A stretch of DNA of 14,039 bases from JBGSOV01 sp041738935 (GCA_041738935.1 JBGSOV010000003.1:1-14039); one strand, 5' to 3'. Shown: positions 7,296 through 13,924, numbered from the stretch's first letter. The notes: generated by a model not told the origin, from the letters alone. Translations and numbers: made by a program.

Positions 7296-7370
7296 TGGTG
7301 TCCCCGTCAGGAATCGAACCTGAATCTAGGTCTTAGGAGGACCTTGTTCTATCCGTTGAACTACGAGGAC
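7296..7370 (-). tRNA. tRNA-Arg (anticodon CCT)
   Basis: A full cloverleaf on the minus strand: acceptor GTCCTCG/CGGGGAC (7 bp, one T-G pair), D arm around GTTCAACGGATAGAAC, anticodon stem AGGTC/GACCT with the loop CTCCTAA, and T arm TCAGG-TTCGATT-CCTGA. The anticodon CCT reads AGG. The CCA end is encoded (complement of TGG at 7296-7298). The 5' end lies 7 bases after the stop of the upstream protein gene, so it is probably processed from the ispH-murA message. Confidence 0.95.
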
Positions 7371-7377
7371 AAATATA

Positions 7378-7881
7378 TTACGAGCTGGTTAATACCATAA
7401 AAAGAGTGGTGTCACTAGGAAGATTTTTTGGCTGTATGTCAATTTTATCAATTCTCTCGACGTGTTCAGCTCCGATCTCTTTACGCAATTTGTCAGATTT
7501 TTCGCCGTCTTCACAAAAAATAATCATACGCGGCTCGAGGTCTTCTACAAATTTTTTCCATTCTTTTGCTGTCCATTCGCTAGATTCCGCGGATATAAGC
7601 AATACATCGCAACCGCCGAGTTCTTCGAGGTCGTTTTCGATTTGTTGTAAAGCCGCTTTTGCCGGAACAAAAAAGCGTGTTTGATTGTAGCTAATCAGGA
7701 GTGAAAGCCCATTTTCTTCTTGAAAAGCGCGGACGGTCACGCCTTGTACTTCGTATTCTCCCGGCCAATCAATTGTTGTTGCAGAAGCCGCATCGATGAC
7801 CACACTCTTATTGGTAACAATCGAGATTTTTACTCCTTTATCCTGCAAAAAAATCGTATCAGACTGTCTCGTAATGTTCAT
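7378..7881 (-). CDS. Degenerate metallo-beta-lactamase-fold (UlaG-like) protein
   Basis: 167 residues. The parts that can be placed match the UlaG-like MBL-fold proteins: WPGEYEVQGVTV at 39-50 (the hPGEYEvkG strand), GGCDVLLIS at 89-97 (vDILliP), EPRMIIF at 116-122 (the ePkiviPMHY segment) and the C-terminal LPSDTTLFMVL. The N-terminal THxHxDH metal motif and the following segment are missing, as are the later His and Asp ligands. The protein therefore should not bind the usual two metals and is unlikely to be a hydrolase. It may be a structural or regulatory remnant. It follows murA by 26 bases and directly precedes the tRNA gene. ATG start, no Shine-Dalgarno. Confidence 0.6.
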   Translation of the reverse strand: MNITRQSDTIFLQDKGVKISIVTNKSVVIDAASATTIDWPGEYEVQGVTVRAFQEENGLSLLISYNQTRFFVPAKAALQQIENDLEELGGCDVLLISAESSEWTAKEWKKFVEDLEPRMIIFCEDGEKSDKLRKEIGAEHVERIDKIDIQPKNLPSDTTLFMVLTSS

Positions 7882-7907
7882 GAAGATGGAAAAAATCAGA
7901 GCAAATA

Positions 7908-9188
7908 CTAACGGTTCTCGCGAGAAATGTCAGCCCCCAAAGCGCGTAATTTTTGTTCAATATTTTGGTAGCCGCGATCGAGATAATGAATATTCGAAAT
8001 CTCTGACTCCCCTTTTGCCACAAGCGCCGCCAACAAAATAGCAGCCCCAGCACGAATATCCTGACTTGCGACCGGTACGCCAATCAATTGCCGAGGACCG
8101 TGAATCAAAAATTCGTGAGGATTAAGGATTTGTACGTCGGCACCCAATTTTTCCAATTCGAGCAGATAGGCGAATTTGCGCTCAAAAAGTACTTCAAAAA
8201 TTTTGGAAGTGCCATGGCTTTGCGTCATAAGAACACCAAATTGCGGATGAAGATCAGTCGGAAATTTGGGAAAAACTCCTGTTTGAATAGTAGTTGCGAC
8301 AAAATCTTGCTTACGTGGAAAAATCCGCACTTCATTCATTTTGTCATCGGTTTCAAAATGAGCACCAGCTTCGGCAAGTTTTTCAAAAAAAGCATCGAGA
8401 TGATCCGGAATCACATTTTGGACAGTAATCTCAGAATCAGTCAAAATGCCAGCAAGAATAAAAGTCCCCGCTTCTAAGTAATCGGGAGTGACTGACTCGC
8501 AGGCGTTTGCTGCCTGCCTATTTCCGCGGATTTTAAGAAAGTGGGTTCCGATGCCATCCATTTCGACTCCTGCCGAAACGAGAAAATGACAGAGATTTTG
8601 CACATGCGGCTCGGTAGCTGCCATGCGGATTTCGGATTCGCCTGTGGCAAAACTCGCAGCAATAATCGCGTTCTCGGTCGCCGTGACTGAGATTTCTGGC
8701 AAAATCACTTTCGCAGCGACAAAATGCTTCTGTGGCAAACGAAGATGCAAATATTCTTGCGATTCGACAATTTCGGCGCCAAGTGCAGCAAACGCTCGCA
8801 AATGCGCATCTGCTGATCTTTTCCCTAATACGCAGCCACCCGGAAACGCCATCCTCACTTCGCCAAAGCGCACCAAAAGTGGCGCAAGGAGCAGAATACT
8901 CGCGCGCATTTTTCCGATAGCAGAATGTTCGAAGTGAAAAGTGGGCAGTGCGCTGTCTTCGCTCGTAATCAATACTTCGTCACCAGCGCGCTCTACGTTA
9001 GCTCCGAGTGATTCGAGCATCGAAAGCATTTTTTGAATATCCGAAATATCTGGCAGATTCGAGATTTTAGAAACACCGTTCAGCGCCAATGATGCTGCCA
9101 AAATCGGCAAAGCGGCATTTTTTGATCCCGATACTGCCACATTGCCAGCGAGTTTTTTGTTGCCGTGAATGTGAAAAACACCTTCCAT
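7908..9188 (-). CDS. murA: UDP-N-acetylglucosamine 1-carboxyvinyltransferase MurA
   Basis: 426 residues; the cytoplasmic enzyme that transfers enolpyruvate from PEP to UDP-GlcNAc, the first committed step of peptidoglycan synthesis. SGSKNAALPI (20-29) carries the Lys-Asn pair. PGGCVLGKRSADAHL (116-130) holds the catalytic Cys119, the residue hit by fosfomycin. FPTDLHPQ contains the catalytic Asp region, and DIRAGAAILLAAL the C-terminal PEP-binding Arg. The ATG at 9188 is chosen because MEGVFHIHGNKKLAGNV aligns with the family N-terminus; a TTG at 9242 would add 18 residues of no family likeness. No Shine-Dalgarno. It lies downstream of ispH in the same direction, probably one transcript. Confidence 0.96.
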   Translation of the reverse strand: MEGVFHIHGNKKLAGNVAVSGSKNAALPILAASLALNGVSKISNLPDISDIQKMLSMLESLGANVERAGDEVLITSEDSALPTFHFEHSAIGKMRASILLLAPLLVRFGEVRMAFPGGCVLGKRSADAHLRAFAALGAEIVESQEYLHLRLPQKHFVAAKVILPEISVTATENAIIAASFATGESEIRMAATEPHVQNLCHFLVSAGVEMDGIGTHFLKIRGNRQAANACESVTPDYLEAGTFILAGILTDSEITVQNVIPDHLDAFFEKLAEAGAHFETDDKMNEVRIFPRKQDFVATTIQTGVFPKFPTDLHPQFGVLMTQSHGTSKIFEVLFERKFAYLLELEKLGADVQILNPHEFLIHGPRQLIGVPVASQDIRAGAAILLAALVAKGESEISNIHYLDRGYQNIEQKLRALGADISRENR

Positions 9189-9251
9189 CAAAGAGTATTG
9201 TGGCTGAATCTCATGTCTGATTGCAAACAGAATCTTTTGCAACTTTCTCGG

Positions 9252-10172
9252 TTAGATTGTTGGAAGCGCAAAAATCACTTTTTCTTTGAGAATTTCGAGA
9301 TTTTGGATTTCGATATCGGAAAACATTTTTTGTAATTCGCTAATCAATTGTTGAACAAGAACCTCGGGAACAGAGGCGCCAGAGCTGACGCCGAGTGTTT
9401 TGACGTTCGTAAAATATGATTCCGGAACATCTGCCAATTTTTCAATCAGTATTGCTTTTGCTCCGCTGCGCTCGGCGGCTTCGACCAAGCGGTTAGAGTT
9501 GGAAGAATTACGCGAACCGACCACGAGAATCAAATCGCAAAGCTGAGCAAGTTCTTTAATAGCTTTTTGACGGTTTGTTGTCGCATAACAAATATCTTTG
9601 GCAGGTGGCGTTTTAATTTGCGGAAATTTGTGTTTGAGTGCCGCGATAATATCAGTCGTCTCATCAACAGAAAGTGTCGTTTGCGTCAGTACAAAAATAT
9701 TTTCTGCAGAAATATCCTTCAAATCAATTTTCGCCACATCAGCAACAGATTCGACCAAATGCATCTTGGTAACGCCCATCGTTCCCTCGACTTCGGGATG
9801 ACCGCGATGACCGATAAAAAAGATATACGAATCGTGCACGGCAAATTTTTTCGCTTCGTCATGGACTTTGGTGACGAGTGGACACGTCGCATCAATCAGA
9901 TGAAGATCGCAATTTTTGACCCGAGCGCGAAAAGTGGGCGATACGCCATGCGCCGAAAAAAGATAGATAGATCCCGCAGGAATCGATTCTGGTTCACGCG
10001 AAAATATCACGCCTTGTCGGGTCAAATCTTCGACAACATAACGATTGTGTACCAATTCGTGATTAACATAAATTGGTGCGCCGTACTTTTGTAATGCTTG
10101 CTCCACAATTTCGAGAGCGCGATTGACACCGGCACACGGACCGCGTGGAGCAGCCAGAATAATCTGTTTCAC
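9252..10172 (-). CDS. ispH: 4-hydroxy-3-methylbut-2-enyl diphosphate reductase IspH (LytB)
   Basis: 306 residues from the GTG at 10172; the last enzyme of the MEP isoprenoid pathway, making IPP and DMAPP with an iron-sulphur cluster. The three cluster cysteines are Cys13 (APRGPCAGV), Cys97 (DATCPLV) and Cys195 (DICYATTNRQ). The substrate residues also appear: VNHELVHN, GHRGHPEVEGTMG with the catalytic Glu, TQTTLSVDET, and SRNSSNSNRL. The frame stays open 74 codons further upstream, but those residues do not resemble IspH, whereas VKQIILAAPRG is the normal N-terminus. It is divergent from secE, with about 150 bases between and no clear promoter seen. Its product feeds undecaprenyl carrier synthesis, a sensible partner for murA. 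Confidence 0.96.
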   Translation of the reverse strand: MKQIILAAPRGPCAGVNRALEIVEQALQKYGAPIYVNHELVHNRYVVEDLTRQGVIFSREPESIPAGSIYLFSAHGVSPTFRARVKNCDLHLIDATCPLVTKVHDEAKKFAVHDSYIFFIGHRGHPEVEGTMGVTKMHLVESVADVAKIDLKDISAENIFVLTQTTLSVDETTDIIAALKHKFPQIKTPPAKDICYATTNRQKAIKELAQLCDLILVVGSRNSSNSNRLVEAAERSGAKAILIEKLADVPESYFTNVKTLGVSSGASVPEVLVQQLISELQKMFSDIEIQNLEILKEKVIFALPTI

Positions 10173-10326
10173 AAGGAGAAATGAGAGAGAAGATAGTCGT
10201 GAATCAAAGCAACTTTGCCATGAGATGAAAAGAAATTCGAGTTGTTTTTGGCGATAGAAAATGTTTTGACTTGCTCGATTGCGATTTTTTTTGCAATATC
10301 TTGTTTGCATTTTTCCGGAATTCCAC

Positions 10327-10506
10327 ATGAACGCTGTCAAAAAGTATTTTACCGAAGCAGTCCACGAATTACGCCAAGTCCAATGGCCGACCAAAAATCA
10401 CGCGCTTCGAATCAGCACGATTTCTGCAATTTTTGTGGTTTCGAGTGCGCTGGTAATCGCAATGGTCGATTATATCCTCAACAAAATTCTTCTTTTTACA
10501 CATTGA
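10327..10506 (+). CDS. secE: Preprotein translocase subunit SecE
   Basis: 59 residues, the minimal single-span form. An amphipathic helix (MNAVKKYFTEAVHELRQVQW) carries the conserved ELxxVxWPT motif (ELRQVQWPT, about 14-22). One membrane span at about 30-55 follows (ISAIFVVSSALVIAMVDYIL, ending near the conserved Asp). It clamps SecY in the inner membrane. The stop overlaps the nusG start as TGATG, the classical secE-nusG coupling. The ATG at 10327 is chosen over an upstream start at 10279 because the extra 16 residues do not belong to the family. The start is preceded by GGAATTCCAC. Confidence 0.93.
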   Translation: MNAVKKYFTEAVHELRQVQWPTKNHALRISTISAIFVVSSALVIAMVDYILNKILLFTH

Positions 10507-11099
10507 TGTCGGATACCGAAAACAAGGAGATCAAATCATCGCTCAAGAAAGGCGGCGGTCGCCAAGACGAGAAAGCTGGTCGCAACTGGTATGCGATTCA
10601 TACCTATTCTGGTTATGAAGACGCGGTCAAGAACGGACTCGAACAACGCACCGAATCGATGAACATGCAAGAAAAGATTTTTGAAATCGTAGTTCCGAAA
10701 GAAATAGAAGTGATTTTGCGCAAAGGCAAGCCCATTCAACGGAAAAAATGTATTTTCCCTGGTTATGTCCTTGTCGATATGATTGTAACCGACGACAGTT
10801 GGTATGTTGTACGTAATACCCCCAATGTGACTGGATTTGTCGGTTCGGGCAATGTTCCTGTTCCCGTCACGCCTGAAGAATTCGGCATTGTCAAAAAACG
10901 CATGGGTATCAGCGAGCCAAAGTACAAAGCCGACTTTAGCAAAAACGATATTGTCAAAATTGTCGATGGACCGTTTGCCACACACGAAGGTGTTGTTGAC
11001 GAAGTCTATCCAGACAAAGGCAAACTCCGTGTCCTCGTCACGTTGTTTGAGCGCGAAACCCCGATGGAACTCGGCTTTAACCAAGTTCAGAAGAAGTAA
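10506..11099 (+). CDS. nusG: Transcription elongation/termination factor NusG
   Basis: 197 residues; binds the RNA polymerase clamp, suppresses pausing and links transcription with Rho or the ribosome. After a charged tail of about 25 residues comes the NGN domain, from NWYAIHTYSGYED to about 115, including FPGYVLVDM and WYVVRNTPNVTGFVG. The KOW domain at about 145-195 contains NDIVKIVDGPFATHEGVVDEVYPDKGKLRV. The ATG overlaps the secE stop. A longer open frame back to 10242 overlaps secE and is not credible. It is separated from the next gene by about 130 bases containing a 21-base tandem repeat. Confidence 0.97.
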   Translation: MSDTENKEIKSSLKKGGGRQDEKAGRNWYAIHTYSGYEDAVKNGLEQRTESMNMQEKIFEIVVPKEIEVILRKGKPIQRKKCIFPGYVLVDMIVTDDSWYVVRNTPNVTGFVGSGNVPVPVTPEEFGIVKKRMGISEPKYKADFSKNDIVKIVDGPFATHEGVVDEVYPDKGKLRVLVTLFERETPMELGFNQVQKK

Positions 11100-11106
11100 T
11101 CTCGCT

Positions 11107-11169
11107 TGATATTTGCTATTTGATAACTGATATTTGCTACTTGTTATCTGATTTTTGTTATCTGTTTTG
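11107..11169 (+). repeat. Three-unit imperfect 21-base tandem repeat
   Basis: Units 11107-11127, 11128-11148 and 11149-11169. The first two begin TGATATTTGCTA and differ at 3 of 21 positions; the third is more diverged (begins TGATTTTTGTTA). The tract is T-rich and lies between the nusG stop and the promoter of the next gene. Its function is unknown; it could be slippage-derived spacer. Confidence 0.7.
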
Positions 11170-11172
11170 TAT

Positions 11173-11201
11173 TTGTCGCTGCGGATGCTTTCGTTTACAA
11201 T
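11173..11201 (+). promoter_or_regulatory. Candidate promoter for the membrane protein-rplK pair
   Basis: TTGTCG (11173-11178), a 17-base spacer and TACAAT (11196-11201). A start near 11208 would leave about 20 bases before the GTG at 11228. It would let the unknown gene and rplK be expressed apart from secE-nusG. Confidence 0.5.
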
Positions 11202-11227
11202 ATTGCTGATTGTTTTGTAAAAAACTT

Positions 11228-11872
11228 GTGGGGAAACTTATAATCGGAATTTTTCTTCTGTGTGTTGCAGCTGCTGTCGTCTCGCTCGAGACGTACATGA
11301 ATCCCGAAATCTTTAAAAAAGCTGTCCCGCTCCAGCAGCAGCCACAAATCATTCCTAACGCCAATATCTCGTCAATACCAGTGACAAGCCAAACAGCGGC
11401 GCCTATCGCTGTCACAAATGTGCGTCCGGAAGATTATTTTGAAATCGAAAAACTCGTAGCGCAAAATATTACTTTGCAAGAAGGGAATCTTTCAAAAGCC
11501 GTTTTTCGTCATGCCGAGCTACAAGATTATGTCGATCCTTTTTATTTGGTAACTTTTCTTATCAAGGAAAATGACAAAACCATCGGTACAGTCAGTCGCA
11601 TTATTCCCACGGAAGAAATGAGTGCCGGCAGACTTTTGTCGCTCGTCCGCAAAAAACTTTTTAGCTCCATTTCGCCTGATGATAGCTCGCTTATTACTCT
11701 TTCCGAATCACTCAATACTCGTGGTGAAGCCAATTTTTACTTGAATGATGCTAAAAATTTCCCTAATATGATTTTCCTTGTAACTCGTTCGGGAACAAAA
11801 GTGCTTGCATTACAGTTCTCGCGTGAATACAATGACCGAGTCGCGCAAATTCTCCCTCTTTTCTTTCAGTAA
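11228..11872 (+). CDS. Unknown protein with N-terminal membrane anchor
   Basis: About 214 residues; family not recognised. A single hydrophobic segment at about 3-19 (KLIIGIFLLCVAAAVVSLE) follows a short basic start, so it is an anchor or uncleaved signal. The Cys inside it lacks a proper lipobox. A Pro/Gln-rich linker of about 40 residues follows, then a domain of about 150 residues (from RPEDYFEIEKLV to LPLFFQ) with mixed strands and helices, likely outside the membrane. The GTG at 11228 fits the promoter; TTG at 11210 is possible, and the first ATG would remove the anchor. It stops 6 bases before rplK, so the two are likely cotranscribed, yet it sits where nusG and rplK are normally adjacent. 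Confidence 0.75.
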   Translation: MGKLIIGIFLLCVAAAVVSLETYMNPEIFKKAVPLQQQPQIIPNANISSIPVTSQTAAPIAVTNVRPEDYFEIEKLVAQNITLQEGNLSKAVFRHAELQDYVDPFYLVTFLIKENDKTIGTVSRIIPTEEMSAGRLLSLVRKKLFSSISPDDSSLITLSESLNTRGEANFYLNDAKNFPNMIFLVTRSGTKVLALQFSREYNDRVAQILPLFFQ

Positions 11873-11878
11873 TTTCAA

Positions 11879-12304
11879 ATGGCCAAAAAAGTTACCAAGA
11901 TGATCAAAGTGCAAATCTTAGCAGGAAAAGCTACACCTGCTCCACCAGTAGGTCCAGCGCTCGGCGCTGCCGGTGTACAGATTCAAGATTTTTGTACCAA
12001 GTTTAATGATGCAACGCGCGAAAAAGGCGATGTCATTTTGCCAGTCGTAATCACGGTTTACGAAGACCGCACTTTTGATTTTGTAGTCAAAACCGAGCCA
12101 GCTTCTGTGCAGATCAAAAAAATTCTTAAACTTAAATCTGGAAGTGCCAAACCGCATCTCGATAAAGTCGGCACCATCACTCGCGCTCAACTGGAGCAGA
12201 TTGCCGAGTCAAAGATGGAAGGTCTTAATGCAATTGATATGGATGCCGCTGTTAATATCATTGCAGGCACAGCACGTTCGATGGGAGTGAGGGTTTCGAA
12301 GTAA
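11879..12304 (+). CDS. rplK: 50S ribosomal protein L11
   Basis: 141 residues, the usual length. It binds 23S rRNA in the GTPase-associated centre and contacts elongation factors and RelA. The N-terminal domain has KVQILAGKATPAPPVGPALG (10-29) with the proline-rich switch. The C-terminal RNA-binding domain (about 75-141) includes KLKSGSAKPHLDKVGTIT and the closing GTARSMGVRV. The ATG is directly preceded by AATTTCAA and has no Shine-Dalgarno. The usual next gene, rplA (L1), does not follow: a terminator comes about 30 bases after the stop, then orphan genes. Confidence 0.98.
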   Translation: MAKKVTKMIKVQILAGKATPAPPVGPALGAAGVQIQDFCTKFNDATREKGDVILPVVITVYEDRTFDFVVKTEPASVQIKKILKLKSGSAKPHLDKVGTITRAQLEQIAESKMEGLNAIDMDAAVNIIAGTARSMGVRVSK

Positions 12305-12331
12305 GTTTATTTAAAAAATGGAAAGGTAAAG

Positions 12332-12357
12332 AAGTCGCCTTTGTCAGCGGCTTTTTT
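12332..12357 (+). terminator. Intrinsic terminator after rplK
   Basis: Stem AAGTCGC (12332-12338) / GCGGCTT (12347-12353) with an 8-base loop, ending in a run of six T. It closes the secE-nusG-rplK transcription unit. Confidence 0.8.
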
Positions 12358-12379
12358 GTAAGATGAGTGGGCAAATCTA

Positions 12380-12407
12380 TTGACAATCATGGAGGATTAT
12401 TTAATAT
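12380..12407 (+). promoter_or_regulatory. Candidate promoter for the 110-residue orphan gene
   Basis: A perfect -35 TTGACA (12380-12385), a 16-base spacer and TAATAT (12402-12407), 25 bases before the ATG at 12433. It lies just past the rplK terminator. Confidence 0.5.
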
Positions 12408-12432
12408 GTATTTGTAATATTTTCTTCAAACT

Positions 12433-12765
12433 ATGTCAGAAAAAGGGATTAATGATTTGAGCGTGCTATCGTCTTTCAACACTGCAGTTGCTCAAATCGA
12501 TGACTATACTGGGGCAGAAGGTGATGCTATTGACGAAGCACACCGTCGCCAGAATTTAGCGCGAGCATCGTTGATAAGCCTGCTGCAAATTATCCAAGCA
12601 TCTAAAGATAATCAAGGTACGACATTATCTCCTCGCGCTGAGGCACAGTATTTTGCTCTTAATAGAATATTCGAAATGCTTACTGACAAAAGTGAATCTG
12701 ATGGCGATTCCAGAGCAAAAATTTCGGGCTGGATGAAAAACGTCGTATTAGCAAATACGGCATAG
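12433..12765 (+). CDS. Hypothetical protein (110 residues)
   Basis: Family not recognised. An acidic, soluble, probably all-helical protein: an N-terminal acidic region (about 20-35), a helix with AHRRQNLARASLISLLQIIQ (36-55) and another around AQYFALNRIFEMLTD (about 70-84). No cysteine, signal peptide or membrane span. The ATG is preceded by TTCAA plus three bases, as in several other genes here, and by a good promoter, which supports real expression. A strong hairpin follows at 12843-12861. It might be an adaptor-like or small regulatory protein, but nothing in the sequence decides. Confidence 0.65.
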   Translation: MSEKGINDLSVLSSFNTAVAQIDDYTGAEGDAIDEAHRRQNLARASLISLLQIIQASKDNQGTTLSPRAEAQYFALNRIFEMLTDKSESDGDSRAKISGWMKNVVLANTA

Positions 12766-12842
12766 CTCTTTGTCGAAGAGAATATATTTCTTTCCTTTTC
12801 AAAAGGTTTTGCTGCAATTTTTCTAAGTCCGAATTTCTTTGG

Positions 12843-12861
12843 AGCAGAGTTCCACTCTGCT
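12843..12861 (+). repeat. Perfect hairpin, possible terminator
   Basis: AGCAGAGT-TCC-ACTCTGCT: an 8-bp perfect stem with a 3-base loop. Outer flanks TTCTTTGG and CCAAGAA can extend the pairing. Only TTT follows, so termination would be inefficient. It sits between two orphan genes, with the next candidate -35 box directly at its end. The form resembles small intergenic palindromes (REP-like), and a related-looking one lies at 13411-13431. Confidence 0.55.
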
Positions 12862-12889
12862 TTGGCCAAGAAAATGATTTCACTATAAT
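12862..12889 (+). promoter_or_regulatory. Candidate promoter for the 122-residue orphan gene
   Basis: A perfect -10 TATAAT (12884-12889) with TTGGCC (12862-12867) 16 bases upstream. The start would leave a leader of about 35 bases before the ATG at 12931. Confidence 0.5.
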
Positions 12890-12930
12890 GAGCCAAGACA
12901 TGTCTCACTTTCTTTTAGAATTCAAATTAC

Positions 12931-13299
12931 ATGTTTAAATGGAAAAAACATGAAGGAAAAAGAAAATCGCTCGAAGATTTTAAAGAAGCATTGGCAGCTT
13001 TTGGATATCTGGAAATTCTCATCACAAGTGGAAGCCCAAAAGAAATCATCAGTTGCAGGGAGATGGCGATTAACTGGCTGAGCAAACTTGAAGAAGCTCT
13101 TGAGCAAGAATGCCAACGCAAAAAAGCATTCAAAAAACATATCAAGAAGGAAAGAGAAGCAGTTAGGTTGATTCTTGGATGGCTTGAGAAAGCCGACAAA
13201 ATAAGCCACAAGGAAATAGGTCTACTCTTTCCAAACTACGAAACAAAAATCCGCCCCCAAATAAACGCATGGCTGTCAGAAACGTCTAGCAAGAACTAA
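12931..13299 (+). CDS. Hypothetical charged helical protein (122 residues)
   Basis: Family not recognised. Very basic and Lys/Glu-rich, probably all helical: KWKKHEGKRKSLEDFKEALAAF at the start, then WLSKLEEALEQECQRKKAFKKH (about 50-71), continuing into KKEREAVRLILGWLEK. The middle could form an antiparallel or coiled-coil helix pair. No signal peptide. The ATG is preceded by TTCAA plus five bases and by a promoter with a perfect TATAAT. The basic character would allow nucleic-acid binding, but no named motif is visible. A possible short exported peptide gene starts 17 bases downstream. Confidence 0.65.
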   Translation: MFKWKKHEGKRKSLEDFKEALAAFGYLEILITSGSPKEIISCREMAINWLSKLEEALEQECQRKKAFKKHIKKEREAVRLILGWLEKADKISHKEIGLLFPNYETKIRPQINAWLSETSSKN

Positions 13300-13316
13300 G
13301 AACCAATCACTTCTCT

Positions 13317-13457
13317 ATGAGAAAATTCGCAGGAAAATTGTTCTTTTATTTGCTAATGATCAACATTTTTTTCGCTGGAACGGCTTTGCAAAATGCTCTG
13401 AGTACTTCTTGCCGCGGATTTAAAATCCGGCTCAGTCACAAAAAAAAGTCCGCGTAG
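13317..13457 (+). CDS. Possible small exported peptide (46 residues), C-terminus in a palindrome
   Basis: The frame starts ATG AGA AAA TTC and encodes a basic N-terminus (MRKFAGK), a hydrophobic core (LFFYLLMINIFFAGTA) and a polar, basic tail ending HKKKSA. This is the layout of a signal peptide, with a plausible cleavage near GTA-LQ. The tail codons (from about residue 32) lie in the palindrome at 13411-13431 and its flank, so the original 3' end may have been replaced. It lies 17 bases after the 122-residue gene on the same strand. There is no Shine-Dalgarno or TTCAA motif. It could be a real small protein, a truncated remnant or chance. Confidence 0.35.
   Translation: MRKFAGKLFFYLLMINIFFAGTALQNALSTSCRGFKIRLSHKKKSA
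13411..13431. repeat. Imperfect palindrome
   Basis: GCCG-c-GGATTT...AAATCCGGC, one unpaired C in the left arm. The left arm can also pair with AGTCCGCG at 13447-13454, giving two alternative folds. It lies between convergent orphan genes. No T run follows on either strand in the position a terminator would need. Confidence 0.5.
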
Positions 13458-13495
13458 CAATCTTGAATCGGTGGAATATATTTGTTATTGCAAAC

Positions 13496-13846
13496 TTACG
13501 ACGAAGTCATTTCCATCATTTGCTCTTTCAATTGTTCCTCAAGCGTAGTTTTGCCATCTAATGTGGTTTTTAACCTTTGATTGACTAAATCTACAATATG
13601 ACCAGGAATTCCGGGGACAGCACGAAGACCAATGGAAGTATGAATTTCGTTATGAGGCCTATGTCGAATCGTTGCAAAAAACTCATATCTGATCTCATCG
13701 ATAACGACATTTAACGGCACAATCTGTTCGGTTATTTGATAAGGATATAATTCTCTTTTTTTACTCGCCGCACCTATTACAAACCTAACACCATCGCAAT
13801 CCATGGAACATACCCATTTTTCTTGTTTTTGAGAATTGACAGTCAT
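13496..13846 (-). CDS. Hypothetical protein (116 residues)
   Basis: Family not recognised. A small soluble protein of mixed strands and helices with two cysteines near the start (VCSMDCDG, about 12-19). It contains the segment IRYEFFATIRHRPHNEIHTS with several His and Arg, and an acidic C-terminal helix ending QMMEMTSS. No signal peptide or membrane span. It has the best promoter in the window 20 bases upstream, and its ATG follows TTCAA plus four bases, so it is probably expressed. It converges with the orphan genes on the other strand. Confidence 0.65.
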   Translation of the reverse strand: MTVNSQKQEKWVCSMDCDGVRFVIGAASKKRELYPYQITEQIVPLNVVIDEIRYEFFATIRHRPHNEIHTSIGLRAVPGIPGHIVDLVNQRLKTTLDGKTTLEEQLKEQMMEMTSS

Positions 13847-13867
13847 GAGATTGAAATAAGTATCAAT

Positions 13868-13895
13868 ACTATATATTTTTATTGTAAAATGTCAA
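13868..13895 (-). promoter_or_regulatory. Promoter for the 116-residue orphan gene
   Basis: On the minus strand a perfect -35 TTGACA (13890-13895), a 16-base spacer and TATAGT (13868-13873, 5 of 6). The start near 13861 leaves a leader of about 15 bases before the ATG at 13846. Confidence 0.6.
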
Positions 13896-13924
13896 AATAC
13901 TGAATTATCCCCAGTTTCTAAACC

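Noticed and set aside
10242..10505. 88-residue N-terminal extension of NusG
   Set aside because: It overlaps secE completely in another frame; NusG starts at the TGATG overlap.
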